DNA of 6,374 nt from Thermoflexales bacterium (GCA_017999195.1 JAGOBP010000252.1:1-6374), one strand, 5' to 3'; positions 1-5,693 are shown, counted from the stretch's first letter. Made by a program: numbers and translations. Notes: generated by a model not told the origin, from the sequence alone.

Positions 1-75
1 TATCACGCCCGGGGTGATATCCAGCGTGTCGCCGTGGCCGTTAGTGTTGATCGTTAACTGCTTTGAGACAATCAT
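1..75 (-). CDS. N-terminal part of a YjbQ/UPF0047-like protein (runs off the window)
   Basis: Reading the minus strand from an ATG at 75-73 gives 25 uninterrupted codons to the window edge, beginning MIVSKQLTIN and continuing TNGHGDTLDITPGVI. A beta strand followed by a G-H-G-D and D-I-T-P pattern is how UPF0047/YjbQ proteins usually begin. This family is often labelled secondary thiamine-phosphate synthase because the E. coli member shows weak activity of that kind; its real role is unsettled. The start is supported by a GGGAGG ribosome binding site (86-81) five bases upstream and by a promoter-like TATAAT at 109-104. The gene is divergent from the cold shock gene. Only the N-terminus is visible, so the family call rests on a short motif and the conserved active-site part cannot be checked. 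Confidence 0.6.
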   Translation of the reverse strand, partial: MIVSKQLTINTNGHGDTLDITPGVI

Positions 76-103
76 GCCGCCCTCCCAGCGCAGGTTTGCC
101 GTG

Positions 104-111
104 ATTATACC
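104..111 (-). promoter_or_regulatory. -10 element of the leftward YjbQ-like gene
   Basis: The minus strand reads GGTATAAT here, a perfect TATAAT -10 hexamer (109-104), which would start transcription near 97 and give a leader of about 22 nt that includes the GGGAGG ribosome binding site. No good -35 is seen at 17 bp (TCAAAT). A TTGTCA at 135-130 lies 20 bp away, which is too far for a classical promoter. That TTGTCA overlaps the -35 of the divergent cold shock promoter. Confidence 0.5.
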
Positions 112-128
112 GTGCATTTTTGACGAAT

Positions 129-157
129 TTGACAAGCGCCACGGGCCGTGATATAGT
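129..157 (+). promoter_or_regulatory. sigma70-type promoter of the cold shock gene
   Basis: TTGACA (129-134) and TATAGT (152-157) are separated by exactly 17 bp, a near-consensus housekeeping promoter. Transcription should begin around 163-165, leaving an untranslated leader of roughly 143 nt before the GTG start at 307. The spacer holds a perfect dyad, CACGG-G-CCGTG (140-150), which is a candidate operator. Confidence 0.75.
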
Positions 158-207
158 TTGGGCCGTAGGACGTGGTAAGTACCTGTAGTGGTTGCACCTG
201 CATCATC

Positions 208-242
208 CGCTCGGGCTTACAAAATAAGCTTGAGCGTTTTTT
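208..242 (+). terminator. Premature intrinsic terminator (attenuator candidate) in the cold shock leader
   Basis: The arms 208-219 and 225-236 pair over 12 consecutive positions (ten Watson-Crick, two G-U) around a five-base loop, CAAAA, and are followed directly by six T (237-242). This is a textbook Rho-independent terminator. It lies about 45-80 nt after the predicted transcription start and 64 nt before the cold shock start codon. It acts only on the plus strand, because the other strand has no T tract after the stem. Inference: it makes cold shock gene expression depend on read-through, or it ends a separate small RNA of about 79 nt. Confidence 0.7.
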
Positions 243-306
243 GTAGGGACAATCGGCGTGGACAGACCGGCGGCCTAACATCACCAATCTGCAAGGAGCA
301 ACAAAC

Positions 307-516
307 GTGAGCGAGAAGGTAACTGGAACCGTCAAGTGGTTCAACGCGACGAAGGGCTATGGGTTCATTTCGCGTGAAGGTGGCGAGGATGTGTTCGTGC
401 ATCATTCAGCCATTGAAATGACTGGCTATCGCAGTTTGAACGAAGGCCAGCGCGTTGAATTCAGCATTGAGCGCGGCCCCAAGGGTCTTCAAGCCAAAGA
501 CGTCGTGCCGCTTTAG
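307..516 (+). CDS. Cold shock domain protein (CspA family)
   Basis: This 69-residue protein is one cold shock domain from end to end, the usual family length (65-70 aa). It should bind single-stranded RNA and DNA in the cytoplasm and loosen mRNA secondary structure. Visible hallmarks are VKWFN (9-13), the RNP1 motif KGYGFI (16-21), the RNP2 motif VFVHHSAI (29-36) and the closing segment GPKGLQAKDVVPL (57-69). The GTG start is favoured because AAGGAG (293-298) sits eight bases upstream and the protein starts in register with the family. It is a single-gene unit with its own promoter and a strong terminator. The long leader with an internal terminator suggests control after transcription initiation. 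Family members in E. coli can act as transcription antiterminators by melting RNA hairpins, which makes autoregulation here plausible but unproven. Confidence 0.97.
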   Translation: MSEKVTGTVKWFNATKGYGFISREGGEDVFVHHSAIEMTGYRSLNEGQRVEFSIERGPKGLQAKDVVPL

Positions 517-545
517 TCCCCGCCGAACATCGATAACTGAATAAG

Positions 546-580
546 AAAAACGCCGTCCCCCGGGGCGGCGTTTTTGTTTT
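546..580 (+). terminator. Intrinsic terminator of the cold shock gene
   Basis: AAAAACGCCG (546-555) is exactly complementary to CGGCGTTTTT (566-575). The interior, TCCCCCGGGG, extends the stem by two or three more pairs. The T-rich tail runs TTTTTGTTTT (571-580). The A/T flanks are symmetrical, so it could also stop transcripts arriving from the right. It lies 30 bases after the cold shock stop codon. Confidence 0.9.
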
Positions 581-591
581 GCGCCAGGTGC

Positions 592-599
592 GGTACAAT
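592..599 (+). promoter_or_regulatory. Possible -10 element of the LCP gene
   Basis: GGTACAAT contains a 5/6 match to TATAAT (594-599) and resembles the GGTATAAT elements before two other genes here. Transcription would start around 606, only about 12 bases before the ATG at 618, so the message would be nearly leaderless, which fits the weak ribosome binding site. At 17 bp upstream only TTTTTG (571-576) is present, inside the preceding terminator tail. Confidence 0.4.
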
Positions 600-617
600 C
601 CCGCGCCGAGTAACCTT

Positions 618-1748
618 ATGCCCGATCAACCCGTGTGGAGTTCACAACCCAAATCGACTGAGCCGCGGCCGCAAGCGATGATACCGCTTGAAACGCAGCC
701 ATCACCGCGCCTCGTCCAACCGATGGGCCATCGCCGCCCGATCGGACTGTACGCGCTCACCGGCTGCCTGGCCCTGATCGTCGTGATATGCGTTACGGTC
801 AGTCTCGTATTGGCCGCCATTGGCCCGTCGACCTTGCTGGCGCTGCGCGATCGCTGGCTGGGCCGCGATCTGGGCGAGACGGTCACGACCATCGGTCAGA
901 TGGCGCAAGTCATCGTCACCAACAACGACACCGACATCTGGCCCGCGCCTGATGGCGGCCGCGTGACGATCTTGCTGATGGGCACCGACACACGCGATCG
1001 CGCGAACGAGGGCGCCAGCCGCTCGGACGTGATGATGCTCGTCACGCTTGATCCGATCAGCCAGACGGCGGCCATGCTGTCCATTCCGCGCGATCTGTAT
1101 GTGCCCCTGCCCGGCTTCGATCAGCAGCGCATCAATACCGCTTATTTTTGGGGCGATTACAACGACTTGCCCGGCGGCGGGCCGCAGTTGGCGATGGACA
1201 CGATCGAGTACAATTTTGGCATCCCGGTCGATCGGTTTGGCGTGATCGACTTCAACGGCTTCAAGGCTGTGATCGACGCCATCGACGGCATCGATGTGGA
1301 TGTGCCGCGTGAGATTATCGACTACGAATATCCCACTGAGGATTATGGCATTGAGACGTTGATGATTCCGGCGGGGCGCATGCACATGGATGGCACGCTC
1401 GCGCTGAAGTACGTTCGCACGCGTCATCAGGATAGCGACTTCGGGCGGTTGCAACGGCAACAGCAAGTTTTGCTCGCCATCCGCGATAAAGCCACGAGCA
1501 TCGGGCAGATTGGCAAAGTGCCGGAAGTGCTCAATGTCGTGGGTGATGCGTTGCGCACCGATTTGACCTTGCCGGAAATTCTGTCGCTGGCGAAGAAGTG
1601 GACGCAGATTCCGCGCGAGAACATTCATGCGTATCGCATCGATGAGACGATGATCACGCCCTGGGTGACGCCACAAGGCGGGCAAGTGCTGCTGCCCGAT
1701 CGAGAAAAGATCGCGCAAGTGGTCGCGCAGTTTCTAGCCGATAAGTAG
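618..1748 (+). CDS. LytR-CpsA-Psr (LCP) family cell-envelope protein
   Basis: LCP enzymes transfer undecaprenyl-phosphate-linked polymers (teichoic acids, capsule or other glycans) onto the cell wall or protein acceptors on the outer face of the membrane. The 376-residue product has a Pro-rich cytoplasmic N-terminus (1-40), one membrane helix (about 41-69) and an extracellular LCP domain (about 115-295). Visible family motifs are GTDTRD (122-127), SRSDVMML (134-141), SIPRDLYV (155-162), RINTAY (171-176), DFNGFKAVIDAIDGIDV (211-227) and YVRTRHQDSDFGRLQRQQQ (265-283). The expected charged residues for binding the pyrophosphate and metal (D124, R135, D137, R158, R267, R269, D274, R277) are all present. 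No LytR_C domain follows. The ATG at 618 is preferred over an in-frame TTG at 579, which lies in the upstream terminator tail; neither has a strong ribosome binding site. The natural substrate cannot be told from sequence. Confidence 0.95.
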   Translation: MPDQPVWSSQPKSTEPRPQAMIPLETQPSPRLVQPMGHRRPIGLYALTGCLALIVVICVTVSLVLAAIGPSTLLALRDRWLGRDLGETVTTIGQMAQVIVTNNDTDIWPAPDGGRVTILLMGTDTRDRANEGASRSDVMMLVTLDPISQTAAMLSIPRDLYVPLPGFDQQRINTAYFWGDYNDLPGGGPQLAMDTIEYNFGIPVDRFGVIDFNGFKAVIDAIDGIDVDVPREIIDYEYPTEDYGIETLMIPAGRMHMDGTLALKYVRTRHQDSDFGRLQRQQQVLLAIRDKATSIGQIGKVPEVLNVVGDALRTDLTLPEILSLAKKWTQIPRENIHAYRIDETMITPWVTPQGGQVLLPDREKIAQVVAQFLADK

Positions 1749-1841
1749 GTAGCCTGAGTCCAGTTAAGCCGGCTCATGCCGCCCTCCCCGGCGGCGACTC
1801 ACACTCGTGACCGCCCGCGCCCCAATCAACGATAAACAACA

Positions 1842-1873
1842 ACCGCGCCGAGATGAATTCATCTCGGCGCGGT
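1842..1873. terminator. Perfect palindrome, probable bidirectional terminator
   Basis: Sixteen bases, ACCGCGCCGAGATGAA, are followed at once by their exact reverse complement. It lies between the convergent LCP gene and the large secreted-protein gene. On the plus strand it is followed by GTTTGTT (1874-1880), and on the minus strand by TTGTTGTTTAT, so both strands have a T-rich but interrupted tail. With no spacer, the RNA hairpin would open a few central bases (GAATTC) as its loop. Confidence 0.75.
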
Positions 1874-1880
1874 GTTTGTT

Positions 1881-1919
1881 CCTCTCCCCGGTTTAGGGAG
1901 AGGGATTAGGGTGAGGGTC
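1881..1919. repeat. C/T-rich intergenic repeat-like element
   Basis: CCTCTCCC (1881-1888) and GGGAGAGG (1896-1903) form an inverted repeat with a seven-base loop, followed by ATTAGGGTGAGGG. On the minus strand this reads CCCTCACCCTAATCCC, then CTCTCCC and a closing inverted copy. From memory, elements of this CCCTCACCC...CTCTCCC type are scattered in many copies between genes of diverse bacteria. Only one copy is in the window, so its repeat status here is inferred from resemblance. It begins five bases past the stop codon of the minus-strand gene. Confidence 0.4.
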
Positions 1920-1923
1920 TAAC

Positions 1924-4476
1924 TTATTGCGGCCAGAAGTGCAACACCTTGCCCGCCGTCAGTACCGCACTGTTGAAGCTGTACTGATTACCGGCTGTGC
2001 CGGTCGCATTCTCTACACCGCTGGTGGCGGACACGCCGTTGTCATACGACGCATTGCCAAAGGCTGTGTCTTGGTACAGGATGTAGACGTGATTGGTGGT
2101 CTCTTGCAGTTGAATCTGGAACGTCGCACCGTTGGTGCCGCTGACGCCATAGTGATTGACGTTGCGCCACTCGATGACGAACGTGCGATTCGGTGATGCA
2201 CCCGAAGTCGCGGTGTAGATCGCGCCGCCCAGATTCGGTGACAGGTCATCCCAGAAGGCCGCGATCAACGCGTTCGGATTGGCCGAAGACGGAATCGCCA
2301 CATTGCTGTAGGCGGTGCTGGCCGTGCCAAAGTGCACGTTGCCGTTAGACGAAACCTTAAGCGACGTGTAGTTCGTCCCCATGAATCGGAAGGTGAACGG
2401 CAGCGTCACGGTCTTGGTCGTATCGTCTTTGGTAATGTTTTGATTGGTCGTCCCCGTGATCCACGTGCGCGTATCCGTATCGGTGCGGCAGTACGTGCCG
2501 GACGGATTCGGGCAGGCGGGTGGTACCGGCGTATTGGTGGCCGTCGGGGGCACGGCCGTCGGCGTGCGAGTGGCCGTCGGCGGCACCGGGGTCGGGGTGT
2601 TCGTCGGGACCGGCGTATTCGTCGGCGTGGGCGACGGGCCAACGGTCGGCGTGCTGGTTGGCGTCGGCGTATTCGTCGCAGTCGGCGGGACCGGCGTATT
2701 GGTCGGCGTGGACGTCGGCGGCACAGGTGTAGCCGTCGGCGCGGCACCGCATGTGCTTACGCGGAACGAGCCGATGCGCGTGCGCCACGGCGAAGAACCC
2801 GTCGTCTGCACGTACTCAGTGGTGTACCAGAAAGTGCAGTCGTCGGTGGGATCGACCGACAGCATACTATAGTCGCCCCAGCGCGCGGCGGTGTGCGTTT
2901 GCGCGCCGGTGCCCGCAAAGAGCGTCCCTTCACCCTGGCCCATCGTGCCGAGCGCATCCGTGGCGAGCCGCCCCGTATAGCGGATGGCCGGATACATGGT
3001 GCTGCTCGAAGCCGAATAGCCGATGGCAATCTGGCCCTGGCCGTTCATCGCAATGCTGCCCATCCAACGATGAGTCGCATCGGGCGAATATGAGCCTTGC
3101 TGATAGATGCTCCAGGTGCCGCTTGTATTGCGCAGTTCGTACCAGCGAATGCCGGCGCGATCGGCATTATTCACGTCGACGGTGTGATTGAGCACCAGCG
3201 ACTGATGCGTACCGAAGTTGCGATACTGCACGCGGTACATGGCCCGATCGGCGATCGCGTCGAGCTTGGCCGTAGTGCCTTGCTGCGGAATGCACGTGCG
3301 CGAGCCGTTGCACATGTTCGAGTCAAACGCGGCCGTGGGCAGTTTGGTCACCAGCGAGAAGGTCGAATTGGCCGTGTTCGTCCAATCGACATGGAAGGCG
3401 TACAGTTGAATTTGATCTTGCGTGAAACCGGCGGCATTATCGTCGGGTTCAGCAAAAATGTTGGGGGCGCCAGCCGCCGGGGCCGGGCCGTCCAAATCGG
3501 ACGGGAGCATACCACCCATGTTGGGATCGGTGGCGTACAGATTGAACTTCACCATGCGCGCCGGCTGACCCAACAGCATCTTGTCGCGCTCGAACACGGC
3601 CACGCCCTGCCCTGCCCACGTAGCGGCATTGGCAAATTCGTGCACGGCCATGTAATAACCATCCGGCCAGACGCCAAAGTGCGGATAGTCATTCATGTTG
3701 GTGGAGCTGTACAGGAAGTCGTAGCGATACCACGCGCCGGTCGGATCGCCGGTCTGCGAGACGGCGATGCACTGGTGATAGCCGGACGTGCCGCCGGGCA
3801 CTGCGAACTGGCTCACCATCCAGCGATCGGCCAACTGGTCATACAGCACGATCGGGTCGCCGTCGTTGCTGGTCTGGCACGTGCCGCCAAAGCCGCTCCA
3901 CAGCGTATTGCCCGCCGCCGGTCCATACAACAAGCCCCCCGATTTGTTGTAGATGGCGAATGACAGGTTGACCCACTGCATATAGTGATTGGGGCCGACG
4001 TCGCCATTCGTATCGGGCGGCAGCACGCCGTTGACGTTATTCACGCCGTCGAAACTGACCAGCGGCGCGCTCACGGCCGATGGAATCGGCCGCTCCCCGC
4101 TGGCTGCATCCCACGCCGGGTCTTGAAAGCCCTCGTTGGGATTATTCGGGCCAGTCCCATCGGGCCGACCCGGCAAGCGGTGTAGCTCGTTCAGATCAGC
4201 CTCTCGGCCTTGCTCCGGCGCGATAGGCGCAATGGACCGTAACGGCGCTGACACATCCACCTGGATGGATTCGGCCACGACCGGGCCATTGGTCAATTCA
4301 GGCGGCAGGGGCTGCACACCACCGTCAATCGCGACAGGCGTCCCCGCGACACCGGGGCGATTGACACCAAACCGCGCGGCAACCGGCGCCGCGGGCGAGC
4401 GGGCCGGAACAAACGCAGCAGCAACCAGGGCCAACAGAACCACCACAACCACAAATCCCAGAATCTTTGTACGCAT
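1924..4476 (-). CDS. Large secreted two-domain protein with Pro/Thr linker
   Basis: The 850-residue product starts with a clear signal peptide (MRTK, then a hydrophobic core at about 5-23) and should be exported. A region of about 130-575 is rich in aromatic and Gly/Asp turns (LPPDTNGDVGPNHYMQWV at 152-169, DYPHFGVWPDGYYMAV at 263-278, TAARWGDYSMLSVDP at 529-543) and looks like a beta-propeller. Residues 580-653 are a Pro/Thr linker. Residues 654-850 form a beta-sandwich-like module with TSLKVSSNGNVHFG, AAFWDDLSPNLGG and TSGVENATGTAGNQYSFN, a module I recall as a C-terminal domain of bacterial secreted proteases and adhesins. I see no catalytic triad or metal site, and no sorting signal or C-terminal membrane anchor. 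Even-numbered Cys (C200/C236, C389/C395, C547/C576, C655/C663) may form disulphides. The ATG at 4476 is preferred because GGAG (4489-4486) lies nine bases upstream; an ATG at 4482 and a GTG at 4491 are also in frame. Exact function is unknown. Confidence 0.85.
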   Translation of the reverse strand: MRTKILGFVVVVVLLALVAAAFVPARSPAAPVAARFGVNRPGVAGTPVAIDGGVQPLPPELTNGPVVAESIQVDVSAPLRSIAPIAPEQGREADLNELHRLPGRPDGTGPNNPNEGFQDPAWDAASGERPIPSAVSAPLVSFDGVNNVNGVLPPDTNGDVGPNHYMQWVNLSFAIYNKSGGLLYGPAAGNTLWSGFGGTCQTSNDGDPIVLYDQLADRWMVSQFAVPGGTSGYHQCIAVSQTGDPTGAWYRYDFLYSSTNMNDYPHFGVWPDGYYMAVHEFANAATWAGQGVAVFERDKMLLGQPARMVKFNLYATDPNMGGMLPSDLDGPAPAAGAPNIFAEPDDNAAGFTQDQIQLYAFHVDWTNTANSTFSLVTKLPTAAFDSNMCNGSRTCIPQQGTTAKLDAIADRAMYRVQYRNFGTHQSLVLNHTVDVNNADRAGIRWYELRNTSGTWSIYQQGSYSPDATHRWMGSIAMNGQGQIAIGYSASSSTMYPAIRYTGRLATDALGTMGQGEGTLFAGTGAQTHTAARWGDYSMLSVDPTDDCTFWYTTEYVQTTGSSPWRTRIGSFRVSTCGAAPTATPVPPTSTPTNTPVPPTATNTPTPTSTPTVGPSPTPTNTPVPTNTPTPVPPTATRTPTAVPPTATNTPVPPACPNPSGTYCRTDTDTRTWITGTTNQNITKDDTTKTVTLPFTFRFMGTNYTSLKVSSNGNVHFGTASTAYSNVAIPSSANPNALIAAFWDDLSPNLGGAIYTATSGASPNRTFVIEWRNVNHYGVSGTNGATFQIQLQETTNHVYILYQDTAFGNASYDNGVSATSGVENATGTAGNQYSFNSAVLTAGKVLHFWPQ
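2518..2739 (-). repeat. Low-complexity Pro/Thr-coding repeat (linker of the secreted protein)
   Basis: These bases encode residues 580-653, built of short units such as PTATNTP, PVPP, PTSTP and PTNTP. At the DNA level the plus strand repeats GTCGGCGT, GGCGTATT and similar words out of exact phase. Such flexible, protease-resistant and possibly O-glycosylated spacers separate domains of surface proteins. It keeps the reading frame throughout. Confidence 0.85.
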
Positions 4477-4655
4477 GAGCATTGTCTCCACGTGTTAGAT
4501 TAGATTTGACTTACGGCCAGGGGCGAATAAACACATTGGGTCAGCGGAACCCTGATTTGACGCGCTGGTGGCTCCTTGGTTTGCGCCGGAAGCCCCCGTC
4601 TCCGGCTCAAGATAGACGAAACGCCAAGACACTTAATCGCTTGGCATTGGGCCTG

Positions 4656-4664
4656 ATTCTAACA
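4656..4664 (-). promoter_or_regulatory. Extended -10 promoter candidate of the secreted-protein gene
   Basis: The minus strand reads TGTTAGAAT, an extended -10 (TGn + TAGAAT, one mismatch to TATAAT). No good -35 is correctly placed; TTCACA is only 14 bp upstream. If used, transcription starts near 4649 and gives a leader of about 170 nt before the ATG at 4476. Confidence 0.4.
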
Positions 4665-4846
4665 CGTCTTGCGTCTGTGAATAGGGCAACAAATAAATTT
4701 TAAGGACTTTGTGATGAACCGTACGGATTGATTTAATCTACTCAATCAAACGAAGCAACGAACAGTACCCAAATCGATAACGCCCCTCACCCGATCGGGT
4801 GACGCGGTGTACCGACAAGGTCGCAATGAGAGTCGAAGCGTGCGGG

Positions 4847-4868
4847 CCAGCGCGATCGATCGGGCTGG
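4847..4868. other. 22-base near-perfect palindrome downstream of the DUF4442 gene
   Basis: CCAGC, one base, CGATCGATCG, one base, GCTGG: only the G/G pair at 4852/4863 fails to match. It ends 13 bases past the DUF4442 stop codon. It could form an RNA hairpin at the end of that transcript, but no T tract follows, so it is not a standard intrinsic terminator. Confidence 0.4.
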
Positions 4869-4881
4869 GTGAAGTGCGCAG

Positions 4882-5349
4882 TTACTTTTTCTTGCGCACG
4901 TACAGGCGTTTTTCAACTTTAGCAATCACTTCGCCAGCACCATCCACCACCTCCACATTGAAGATGGGTTCTAATTTCTCACCAGCATCTGCCTGCGCTT
5001 TGATGATGGCGATGGTGTCTGGAGAAATGTGAAAGGTGGCATACACCGTGCCTTTGCCCGGCTTCACAAATTGAATCGCGGCGGCTTTATCCCACACGAT
5101 ATAGTCGCGGCCCAGCTGCTGCATGAGGATCAGCATGAAGAACGGATCGCACATGGCGTACAGGCTGCCGCCAAAATGTACGCCCACCGCGTTGAGGTTG
5201 AAGCGGGTCAGCGGCATCTTCACTTTGATCGTATGTGCATCGGATTCGTGATGCAGCACGTGGATGCCCGCGCCGAGCAGCGGCGGATACCAGTTGATCA
5301 ATTTGAAGCGCGGACTGTCCATGAAACCCCGCGACGTCTGGTCGCTCAT
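4882..5349 (-). CDS. DUF4442 hotdog-fold protein (thioesterase-like)
   Basis: The 155-residue product matches what I know of DUF4442 proteins, which have the hotdog fold of acyl-CoA thioesterases; substrates are mostly unknown. The supporting motifs are NLNAVGVHFGGSLYAMCDPF (51-70), the central hotdog helix with its Gly-Gly turn; DYIVWDKAAAIQFVKPGKGT (72-91), a very characteristic family segment; and the final strand VIAKVEKRLYVRKKK. Length is usual for a one-domain member, with no signal peptide, so it should be cytoplasmic. The ATG at 5349-5347 is chosen because it overlaps the stop of the upstream small gene (ATGA), implying translational coupling. The same frame stays open further upstream to 5598, but that part is an out-of-frame reading of the small gene and is not protein-like. 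Acyl-thioesterase activity is inferred from fold only. Confidence 0.88.
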   Translation of the reverse strand: MSDQTSRGFMDSPRFKLINWYPPLLGAGIHVLHHESDAHTIKVKMPLTRFNLNAVGVHFGGSLYAMCDPFFMLILMQQLGRDYIVWDKAAAIQFVKPGKGTVYATFHISPDTIAIIKAQADAGEKLEPIFNVEVVDGAGEVIAKVEKRLYVRKKK

Positions 5350-5522
5350 GGCTTGTGACTCGATGCTTTGGTTTTTCGCTTGGGCTTGGGCTTTATCGGC
5401 AGCGCATAGCGCCAGATCACACGGCGCATGGCTTCGGTAATGGCCGGCGTGTGCGGAAAACGTTCGCGGGTGGTGACGATCAGTCGGATGACATCGGCGC
5501 GACGTTGGCGTTCGGTGGACAT
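5346..5522 (-). CDS. Small basic protein of unknown function, coupled to the DUF4442 gene
   Basis: Reading from an ATG at 5522-5520 gives 58 codons (MSTERQRRADVIRLIVTT...) ending in TGA at 5348-5346. A GGAGG ribosome binding site lies four bases before the ATG, and the TGA shares the ATGA of the DUF4442 start, so the two are very probably co-translated from one message. The product is rich in Arg and Lys, has a predicted helical N-terminal half (ERQRRADVIRLIV, AITEAMRRVIWRYAL) and a Lys/Pro tail with KPKPKRKTK (44-52). There is no membrane segment, signal peptide or metal-binding Cys/His set. I do not recognise a family. Its basic tail would suit nucleic-acid or acidic-partner binding, but that is a guess. 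A promoter candidate lies at 5586-5579. Confidence 0.7.
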   Translation of the reverse strand: MSTERQRRADVIRLIVTTRERFPHTPAITEAMRRVIWRYALPIKPKPKRKTKASSHKP

Positions 5523-5578
5523 CGTTCCTCCAGCCCGGCGCGAGTTGAACCCCAGCCGCGCCCGGTTGTGCCACCCCC

Positions 5579-5586
5579 ATTATAAC
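5579..5586 (-). promoter_or_regulatory. -10 element of the small gene/DUF4442 unit
   Basis: The minus strand reads GGTTATAAT across 5587-5579, with a perfect TATAAT at 5584-5579. No clear -35 is seen at 16-18 bp (about CGCACG). Transcription would start near 5572, leaving a leader of about 50 nt before the ATG at 5522. Confidence 0.5.
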
Positions 5587-5693
5587 CCCGGCGAACACTG
5601 ACGTGCGCTGGTGCTGCGTTCGTTGAAGGGCAAGCGTGAAGCAAGCGAAAGACGAACCCGCGCAGGCACGCTCGTTTCCAAACTCAACGGCGA

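Larger units (their letters stand above)
4477..4881. other. Non-coding stretch between the DUF4442 gene and the secreted-protein gene
   Basis: No convincing gene is seen in these 405 bases on either strand; short open frames lack ribosome binding sites and protein-like composition. On the minus strand it holds a promoter candidate (4664-4656) and then three potential leader hairpins: GCCAAG/CTTGGC (4645-4623), GCCGGA/TCCGGC (4606-4585) and GGGT/ACCC (4552-4538). Further right are two palindromes, TCACCCGATCGGGTGA (4787-4802) and a 22-base one at 4847-4868. The part 4666-4780 is AT-richer and shows nothing I recognise. Confidence 0.5.

Noticed and set aside
579..617. TTG start for the LCP gene at 579
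   Set aside because: It lies within the T-rich tail of the cold shock terminator and would precede the likely -10 element at 594-599; the ATG at 618 is more plausible.
702..1718. 338-codon open frame on the minus strand across the LCP gene
   Set aside because: It is antisense to a clear LCP domain, has an Arg/His/Gln/Asp-biased composition typical of a reverse reading of GC-rich genes, and shows no domain.
2518..2739. Short-period DNA repeat that might be a CRISPR array or tandem repeat locus
   Set aside because: The units are not identical, there are no spacers, and the whole stretch is an in-frame Pro/Thr linker.
2332..3093. 253-codon Arg/Gly-rich open frame on the plus strand
   Set aside because: The Arg-rich stretch is the antisense reading of the Pro/Thr linker repeat; there is no ribosome binding site.
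3097..3963. 288-codon open frame on the plus strand inside the secreted-protein gene
   Set aside because: It is a shadow of the opposite strand. The minus-strand frame has the signal peptide, domain motifs and ribosome binding site; this one has none.
4477..4664. Known c-di-AMP (ydaO) or cobalamin riboswitch
   Set aside because: There is some local similarity (GACGGGGG, CGTAAG), but the conserved ydaO word CAGCTAAC and the GGGGTGAA segment are missing, and no proper B12 box is present.
4482..4703. 73-codon open frame on the plus strand upstream of the secreted-protein gene
   Set aside because: There is no ribosome binding site or recognisable motif, and it lies over the probable leader of the minus-strand gene.
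5350..5598. N-terminal extension of the DUF4442 protein to a start near 5598
   Set aside because: The added residues are low-quality His/Arg/Ala sequence and are the out-of-frame reading of the 58-aa gene. The ATG at 5349 matches the family start and overlaps the upstream stop.
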